Assembly: GCA_024709685.1 (NCBI GenBank)
Contig: JANJWF010000125.1
Coordinates: 1 to 37,095, forward strand
DNA length: 37,095 nt
DNA from: Thiobacillus sp.
GTDB lineage: Bacteria; Pseudomonadota; Gammaproteobacteria; Burkholderiales; Thiobacillaceae
Direction of reading: 5' to 3'
Shown piece by piece: positions 32,235-37,095 of this stretch. Under the pieces are notes generated by a model. The model saw only the letters and a list, made by a program, of their open reading frames with translations. It did not search any database and was not told the DNA's origin. Position 1 is the first letter of the stretch. Each line of letters begins with the position of its first letter. The position numbers were made by a program, and so were the translations under genes.

Positions 32235-34313
32235 TCACAGTTCCACACGCTTGAGAAGCTGGGCGTTGATCGCTACGACCACGGTGCTTGCCGACATCAG
32301 CACCGCGCCCACGGCAGGCGTGAGCACGATGCCCTGACTATGAAGCACGCCTGCGGCCAGGGGAATCGCAACAATGTTGTACCCCGCGGCCCACCACAGG
32401 TTCTGCACCATTTTCCGGTAGGTCACGCGCGACAGCTCGACGATTTTCGGGATGTCGCGGGGGTCGGAGCGCACGAGGACGATGTGTCCGGCTTCCACCG
32501 CGACGTCGGTCCCCGCGCCGATTGCGATGCCGACATCGGCGGTGGCGAGGGCTGGGGCATCGTTGACGCCGTCGCCCACCATCGCGACTTTCTTGCCCTG
32601 GCTTTGCAGTTCGCGCACCTTCGTGGCCTTGTCCTCGGGCAGGACCTGGGCGAACACCGTGTCGATCCCCAACTCTGCGGCGACGCTGTCCGCTACCGCC
32701 TGTGCGTCGCCGGTGAGCATCGCCACCTCGATTCCCCGCTCGTGCAATGCGCGTATCGCCTCGCGACTCTCCTCGCGGATGGCGTCGGCGACCGCGAAAA
32801 CCGCCAGCGCCTGGCCGCCACGCAGCAGATAGATGGCGGCCTGCCCCCGACGGGCAGCCGCTTCGGCCGCGGGGCGGAGCGTTTCGGGCACCTGCGCGCC
32901 TTCTGCCGCCAGGAGCGCGGGGCCGCCCATGTGGTATTCGACCCCCTCGATCGAGGCGGCGACGCCTTTCCCCGTCAGCGCCCGGAAGCCGTCCGCCGCG
33001 GGCAGGTCGAGCTTTTGGTCCTCCGCCGTCCTGACGATTCCCCGGGCGATGGGATGCTCGGATTCGGACTCCACTCCGGCCGCGATCCGCAGTGCTTCCT
33101 GCCTCGACAGGCCTTCGCCCACCGCCATTTCGACCACGCGGAACTCACCCAGCGTGAGCGTGCCGGTCTTGTCGAAAATCACGGTGTCGAGGTTGCGCGC
33201 CTCTTCCAGCCCGCGCCGGTCCCGCACCAGCAGGCCGTTGCGTGCGCCCAGGGTCGTCGAGATGACGACGACCAGTGGCACGGCCAGGCCGAGTGCATGC
33301 GGACAGGCAATGACCAGGACGGTCACCACCCGGATGATCGAGAAATCGAGCGACGCCCCCAGCGCCTGCCAGACGACCAGCGTGAGCAACGCGGCGGCGA
33401 TGGCTACCCCGGTCAGGAGCCGGGCCGCACGATCGGCCAGATGCTGTGCCCTGGATTTTGACGTCTGCGCATCGGCCACGAGCCGCATGATTCCGGAGAG
33501 CTTGGTCTTCTCGCCGGTACCGGTGACCTCGACGCGCAGCGAGCCCTCGCCGTTGATCGTCGCCGCAATGACCTCATCGCCTTCCTGCTTCTTCACCGGC
33601 CGGGATTCGCCGGTGATCATGGCCTCGTTGAGGTCGCTCGTGCCTTTCCGGATCACGCCGTCGGCGGGCACGCTCTCGCCGGGGCGGACCAGCACGATGT
33701 CGCCCTCGCGCAGCGCGCTGACCGGAACCCGCTCTTCGCCCTGATCGGTGACCCGGGTCGCGGTGTCCGGAAGCAGCTTCGCGAGTTCCTGCAGCGCACC
33801 CTGCGCCCGCGAGATCGAGCGCATCTCGATCCAGTGGCCCAGCAGCATGATGGTGACCAGGGTGGCCAGCTCCCACCAGATGGGGTCCGCTTCGATCAGG
33901 CCAAGCTGCACGATCCACGAAAAAACCAGCGCCACCGTGATCGCCAGGGATATCAGGGTCATCATCCCCGGCAGGCGTGCCTTCAGCTCGTGCCACGCCC
34001 CTTTCAGAAACACCAGGCCGCCATAGAGAAAGACGATGGTGGCGAGCACCGGGGAAATCCAGCGCGATCCGGGAAACACGGGGGCGGTGTAGCCAAAAAG
34101 CGTCTGGATGTGCTCTGCCCAGATGACGACCGGAATGGTGAGGATCAGGGAGAGCCAGAACTTGTCGCGGAACATCTCCGGGGTGTGGCCGGCGTGCCGG
34201 TCGTGGCCCGCATGACTGGCGGCCGTGTGTCCATTCCCGTCCCCGTGAGGCGCCTCGTGGCCCGTGTGTGGCGCGGTTCCGTGGTCATGAGCATGGTGCG
34301 TCGTCTTGTTCAC
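32235..34313 (-). CDS. copB: CopB-type (P1B-3) copper/silver-exporting ATPase
   Basis: 692 aa. The N-terminus is a His-rich sensor tail (THHAHDHGTAPHTGHEAPHGDGNGH ... HDRHAGHTPEMF) in place of CxxC heavy-metal domains. The ion-site motif in TM6 is CPH (337-339), diagnostic of CopB/P1B-3; later GYNIVAIPLA and MSASTVVV supply TM7 and TM8 residues. The phosphorylation site is DKTGT (Asp about 381), with TGES, GDGVND and HP (SEHPIARG) also present. Exports Cu(II), Cu(I) or Ag(I) to the periplasm. It is divergent from the His-tailed DUF6448 gene, suggesting shared metal control. No copA, cueR or copRS is in view. Confidence 0.93.
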   Translation of the reverse strand: MNKTTHHAHDHGTAPHTGHEAPHGDGNGHTAASHAGHDRHAGHTPEMFRDKFWLSLILTIPVVIWAEHIQTLFGYTAPVFPGSRWISPVLATIVFLYGGLVFLKGAWHELKARLPGMMTLISLAITVALVFSWIVQLGLIEADPIWWELATLVTIMLLGHWIEMRSISRAQGALQELAKLLPDTATRVTDQGEERVPVSALREGDIVLVRPGESVPADGVIRKGTSDLNEAMITGESRPVKKQEGDEVIAATINGEGSLRVEVTGTGEKTKLSGIMRLVADAQTSKSRAQHLADRAARLLTGVAIAAALLTLVVWQALGASLDFSIIRVVTVLVIACPHALGLAVPLVVVISTTLGARNGLLVRDRRGLEEARNLDTVIFDKTGTLTLGEFRVVEMAVGEGLSRQEALRIAAGVESESEHPIARGIVRTAEDQKLDLPAADGFRALTGKGVAASIEGVEYHMGGPALLAAEGAQVPETLRPAAEAAARRGQAAIYLLRGGQALAVFAVADAIREESREAIRALHERGIEVAMLTGDAQAVADSVAAELGIDTVFAQVLPEDKATKVRELQSQGKKVAMVGDGVNDAPALATADVGIAIGAGTDVAVEAGHIVLVRSDPRDIPKIVELSRVTYRKMVQNLWWAAGYNIVAIPLAAGVLHSQGIVLTPAVGAVLMSASTVVVAINAQLLKRVEL

Positions 34314-34661
34314 AATGCCGGGTCCTCGATCGCCGTGGCGCCCATTCCTGTCCGGCGCGCGTCGTGTCCGCCCAACGGCCGGGCGGATCGACGACCCGTG
34401 GACAGAGCCTGATGCTCAGCTTAGACGACATCGCGATCCATGGAAGGGGCTGATGCTCAGGCGAGGCGACATGTCAGGATTGATTTTGAAAGTCCCACGC
34501 AACCGATGCCGCGCGACTCGGTAGACGAAGACCCGGCGTCAACTATGATCAATTTACGGTTGATTGCATCTGGACGCTTATGCACGCGGGCCGGCAAGAA
34601 TGGCCCGCTGTCCGCCGGTTCGTGAGATGCATCTTTTCAGCCATCCATGAAGGAGGAGACC
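34314..34661. other. divergent promoter region with a duplicated 25-bp motif
   Basis: 348 bases without a gene. Two imperfect direct copies, at 34407-34431 and 34448-34472, share CTGATGCTCAG and end in GACAT, with start-to-start spacing of 41 bases. They lie between copB and the DUF6448 gene and could bind a regulator. No clear CueR-type dyad was seen. The DUF6448 gene has GGAGGAG just before its ATG. Confidence 0.45.
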
Positions 34662-35237
34662 ATGCTGCCCCTGACTTTCCTAGCGGCCTTGCTGTTGTTC
34701 ACCCTCATCGCCATGATTCCCCGCCGCGCAAGCGCCCATTGCGACACCGAGGACGGACCGGCCGTCAACGATGGGCGCAAGGCGCTCGAGACCGGCAATG
34801 TCAACCATGCGCTGAAATGGATCTTTCCCGAAGGGGAGGCGGAACTGCGCCCCATCTTCGACAAGGCTGTCAGGGTACGGGCCCTGGGTGCGGAGGCCGC
34901 CGAAGTGGCGGATCGCTATTTCCTCGAGAACCTGGTGCGCATCCACCGCGCCGGCGAAGGGGCGTCCTATGACGGCATCAAGCCTACCGGCACGGTGCTC
35001 GACCCCAGGGTGGTGGCGGCGGACCAGGCCATGGAGAACGGCGAACTGAAGCCGCTGCTGGCGCTGATCCCTGCGGACAAGCACGCGGAACTGCAGCGCC
35101 GCTTCGACAAGGCCCGGGCCCTGCAGCAGTTCGACGTCGACGATGTGGCGGCGGGCCGCGCGTACATCGCGGCCTATGTGTCTTTCTTCAAATATGCGGA
35201 AGGGGAAGAACACGACCACGGCCATCATCATCACTGA
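34662..35237 (+). CDS. DUF6448 exported protein with His-rich tail
   Basis: 191 aa from ATG 34662, with AAGGAGGAG directly upstream; the track ATG at 34647 overlaps that site. Signal peptide MLPLTFLAALLLFTLIAMIPRRASAH. The mature part opens HCDTEDGPAVNDGRKALETGNVNHALKWI and continues helical (EVADRYFLENLVRIHRAGEGASYDGIKP; QAMENGELKPLLALI; KHAELQRRFDKARAL). It ends HDHGHHHH, a probable metal-binding tail. Family members are uncharacterised. Divergent from copB, ten bases before the signal peptidase gene. I infer a periplasmic metal-handling role. Confidence 0.82.
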   Translation: MLPLTFLAALLLFTLIAMIPRRASAHCDTEDGPAVNDGRKALETGNVNHALKWIFPEGEAELRPIFDKAVRVRALGAEAAEVADRYFLENLVRIHRAGEGASYDGIKPTGTVLDPRVVAADQAMENGELKPLLALIPADKHAELQRRFDKARALQQFDVDDVAAGRAYIAAYVSFFKYAEGEEHDHGHHHH

Positions 35238-35246
35238 GTCATCGGG

Positions 35247-35711
35247 ATGAACGGGCAATGGTTCGCAATCCTCGGGATTGCAGCGATTGCAGCCCTTCTG
35301 TTCCGGCGCCATGTCGGATTCGTGACCCGGGTGCACGCGCACTCGATGTGGCCGACGCTGCGGCCGGGGCAGTTCCTGTTCGCCCGGGCAGTGCATGGGC
35401 GGCAGATTCGCCGGGGCGACATCGCCGTGGTGCAATCCGCCGAGTTGGGTCGGACCATTGTCAAGCGAGTCGTGGGGTTGCCCGGGGATCGACTGAGGCT
35501 CGACGCCAGAGGCCTTGTCCGCAATGGCGTGCAGGTGGCCGAACCCTATGTGTCTCGCGCTGGAGGCAGGAACGGCGCGTGGCAGGTGCCGGAAGGTCAC
35601 TGCGTTCTGCTGGGAGACAATCGTGCCGCTTCCAGCGACAGCCGTTCCTGGAGGCAGCCGTTTGCACCGCTCGACAGCATCGTCGGGCGAATCAATCGGG
35701 GCACCCATTAG
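35247..35711 (+). CDS. short type I signal peptidase (S26 family)
   Basis: 154 aa with one N-terminal TM (WFAILGIAAIAALLFRR). Box B holds the catalytic Ser in HSMWPTL, and box D the Lys in TIVKRVVGLPGDRL. GDNRAASSDSRSW is box E. This is about half the length of housekeeping LepB and lacks the second TM and extended beta domain, so it is an accessory or dedicated signal peptidase. It follows the DUF6448 gene by nine bases and could process that protein or be a passenger. Box C-like RRGDIAVVQS is also present. Confidence 0.87.
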   Translation: MNGQWFAILGIAAIAALLFRRHVGFVTRVHAHSMWPTLRPGQFLFARAVHGRQIRRGDIAVVQSAELGRTIVKRVVGLPGDRLRLDARGLVRNGVQVAEPYVSRAGGRNGAWQVPEGHCVLLGDNRAASSDSRSWRQPFAPLDSIVGRINRGTH

Positions 35712-35747
35712 CTGCTGTTACTGGTGTGCATTACGGGCTGGGGAACA

Positions 35748-36653
35748 ATGGCGTTTCTTCTCGAACCTGCACCCCCCTTTCGCCTCGACCTGACGGTTTG
35801 GGCGCTGCGGCGGCGGCAGAACAACGTCATCGATCGATGGGATGGCCGGACGTATAGCCGAACGCTGATCCTGAGCGGCAAGCCGGTCGAGGTCACAGTC
35901 GTTCAGACCGGCACAGCTGACAACCCTACTCTGAAAGTCGAGGCGACCGGTGCGAGGATTGCAGGTCATACCAAGCTTGAACTGAAGCCAGGCCTGGAGC
36001 GGATGCTCGGCCTGAACACGGACCTTTCGCACTTTTATGCCTTTGCATTGAAGGATGCCAGGTTGGCGCCGCTGATCGATCGCTTCCGCGGTGTCAAGCC
36101 GCCACGTTTTCCCGCTGTATTCGAAGGATTGGCGAACGGAATCGCCTGCCAGCAGCTCTCGCTGACCGTGGGCATTACCCTGCTGAGCCGGCTGGCTGAG
36201 CGTTTTGGCGCAAAAGCAGGTGATACCCACGCATTTCCCCGGCCCTGTGACCTGGCTGGACAGGATCCACGGCGAATCCGCTCTTTGGGATTTAGCGAGC
36301 ACAAGGTGCGGGCACTGCTCGAAGCCGCTGAAGAGATTGTGTCGGGGCGTTTGGATCTGGAGGCGCTTGCCTCACTGGATGACGATTCGGTGCAACGGCG
36401 CTTGCTGTCTCTGCGCGGAGTGGGGCGCTGGACGGCGGAATACGTCCTGCTACGCGGACTCGGACGGACCCATGTTTTTCCGGGCGATGACGTCGGCGCG
36501 CGCAAGGGTCTGGCAATGTGGCTGGAGCTGTCGTCCACCCCATCGGATTATGCCGGCACCCGAGCGATCCTCGATGCGTGGCGCCCTTACGCGGGCCTGA
36601 TTTATTTCCATCTGCTGCTGCAGGGACTGGCAGGGAAGGGCGACGTCACATGA
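35748..36653 (+). CDS. alkA: DNA-3-methyladenine glycosylase II / HhH-GPD protein
   Basis: 301 aa from the ATG at 35748 (GGGGA upstream). Base-excision repair glycosylase that removes alkylated purines. The N-terminal region is AlkA-like (PPFRLDLTVWALRRRQNN), followed by the HhH-GPD domain: FEGLANGIACQQLSLTVG, the hairpin-helix LLSLRGVGRWTAEYVLLRGLGRTHVFPGDDVG, and the catalytic Asp in FPGDDVG. No Ada-type or iron-sulfur region is present. Overlaps the DUF488 gene by ATGA, as often seen in AlkA/DUF488 neighbours. Confidence 0.87.
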   Translation: MAFLLEPAPPFRLDLTVWALRRRQNNVIDRWDGRTYSRTLILSGKPVEVTVVQTGTADNPTLKVEATGARIAGHTKLELKPGLERMLGLNTDLSHFYAFALKDARLAPLIDRFRGVKPPRFPAVFEGLANGIACQQLSLTVGITLLSRLAERFGAKAGDTHAFPRPCDLAGQDPRRIRSLGFSEHKVRALLEAAEEIVSGRLDLEALASLDDDSVQRRLLSLRGVGRWTAEYVLLRGLGRTHVFPGDDVGARKGLAMWLELSSTPSDYAGTRAILDAWRPYAGLIYFHLLLQGLAGKGDVT

Positions 36654-37095
36654 AAAAGCGGGCGGCGCCACCCACGGTGTTCACGATCGGCCACTCCACG
36701 CTGGAGCTTGGCAAGTTCATCGATGTACTGCACGCCCATGGCGTGCGCCGTATCGTCGACGTGCGCACGATCCCTCGCTCGCGGCACAATCCCCAGTTCA
36801 ACCTGGAGACCTTGCCCGGCGCTTTGAAAGAGGCCGGCATCGACTATACGCACCTGCCCGGCCTTGGCGGCTTGCGTCGCACACGGCCCGACTCGCCCAA
36901 CAAGGCCTGGCGCAATGCCTCATTCCGTGGTTTCGCAGACTATATGCAAACCGCCGACTTCGCGGACGAGCTCGAACGGTTGATCGGGCTTGCCGGGCAG
37001 ACGCCCAGCGCGTTGATGTGTGCCGAGGCGGTGCCGTGGCGCTGCCATCGCTCCCTCATTGCCGATGCGCTCACGGTGCGAGGAATTCCCGTCGA
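36650..37095 (+). CDS. DUF488 family protein, 3' end outside window
   Basis: Not in the track because it has no stop inside the window. ATG at 36650 overlaps the alkA stop (ATGA). Translation shows the DUF488 hallmarks: FTIGHSTLELGKFIDVLHAHGVRRIVDVRTIPRSRHNPQFN, then YTHLPGLGGLR, FRGFADYMQ and CAEAVPWRCHRSLIAD. The Cys/Arg residues in the last motif are conserved in the family and resemble a phosphatase-like or nucleotide-binding loop. Function is unknown; linkage with AlkA suggests a link to DNA or nucleic-acid damage. Confidence 0.9.
   Translation, partial: MKKRAAPPTVFTIGHSTLELGKFIDVLHAHGVRRIVDVRTIPRSRHNPQFNLETLPGALKEAGIDYTHLPGLGGLRRTRPDSPNKAWRNASFRGFADYMQTADFADELERLIGLAGQTPSALMCAEAVPWRCHRSLIADALTVRGIPV

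Noticed and set aside
32103-33461. 452-aa plus-strand ORF opposite copB
   Set aside because: Antisense shadow of a clear P-type ATPase; no recognisable motif.

Overview
The window reads as a GC-rich proteobacterial chromosome segment, most likely from a betaproteobacterium (Rhodocyclales/Nitrosomonadales/Burkholderiales grade). The basis is the set of families present: a BCAM0308-type zinc-ribbon protein, a short GlgP next to pgm, DUF6448 beside a CopB-type ATPase, a PepSY/DUF2271/ApbE cluster, and attC sites of a kind I associate with beta/gammaproteobacterial integrons. The taxonomic call is inference; there is no rRNA or other phylogenetic marker here. No tRNA, rRNA, CRISPR array or transposase gene was seen.

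Layout. (1) 1-3704, minus strand: an extracytoplasmic flavin electron-transfer operon (small PepSY protein, DUF2271 protein with a flavinylation-like motif, PepSY-TM/flavodoxin/FNR flavoprotein, and ApbE cut by the window edge). (2) 4000-6445: a ChrB-domain protein; a minus-strand pair made of a catalytically degenerate ArsC/LMW-PTP-like protein and a truncated CadI/ArsI-like protein; and divergent pstS. Two oppositely oriented PhoB-box arrays lie between the pair and pstS. (3) 6545-13689, plus strand: a small exported protein, the glycogen-breakdown pair pgm-glgP (overlapping stop/start), and a UvrD-like helicase whose start codon abuts a perfect LexA box. (4) 13899-16909, minus strand: a glycine-zipper lipoprotein, a Tyr/Pro-rich exported protein with DNA-level tandem repeats, a possible 38-residue ORF, and a fused double periplasmic binding protein.

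(5) 17065-24759, minus strand: ten closely packed genes. In transcription order they are a repeat-containing acidic protein, a 53-aa membrane protein, a DJ-1/PfpI protein, a BCAM0308 protein, a C39-like peptidase, an RLAN-RimK ATP-grasp ligase, a GCS2-type ligase, a DksA/TraR zinc-finger protein, an HPF-like ribosome factor and an APH-AAA kinase fusion. The middle three overlap by ATGA and form a ligase-ligase-peptidase unit that looks like a peptide or modified-amino-acid system of unknown product, embedded in a stress/dormancy gene set. (6) pepN, then 27724-28850: a small AT-richer array of gene cassettes separated by two clear attC sites, with no integrase in view (a CALIN), ending in a probably truncated third cassette beside a palindromic element.

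(7) 28891-31970: OmpA/DUF4398 lipoproteins and small exported or membrane proteins of unknown role. (8) 32235-37095: a CopB-type copper/silver ATPase, a divergent His-tailed DUF6448 protein, a short type I signal peptidase, an AlkA-type glycosylase and a DUF488 protein cut by the window edge.

Starts were moved from the ORF track wherever a Shine-Dalgarno sequence, signal peptide or family N-terminus supported it. The most notable items are the cassette array, the GCS2/RimK/C39 unit inside the ten-gene cluster, the two-way PhoB control region with a dead ArsC-like gene, and the LexA-box helicase that appears leaderless.
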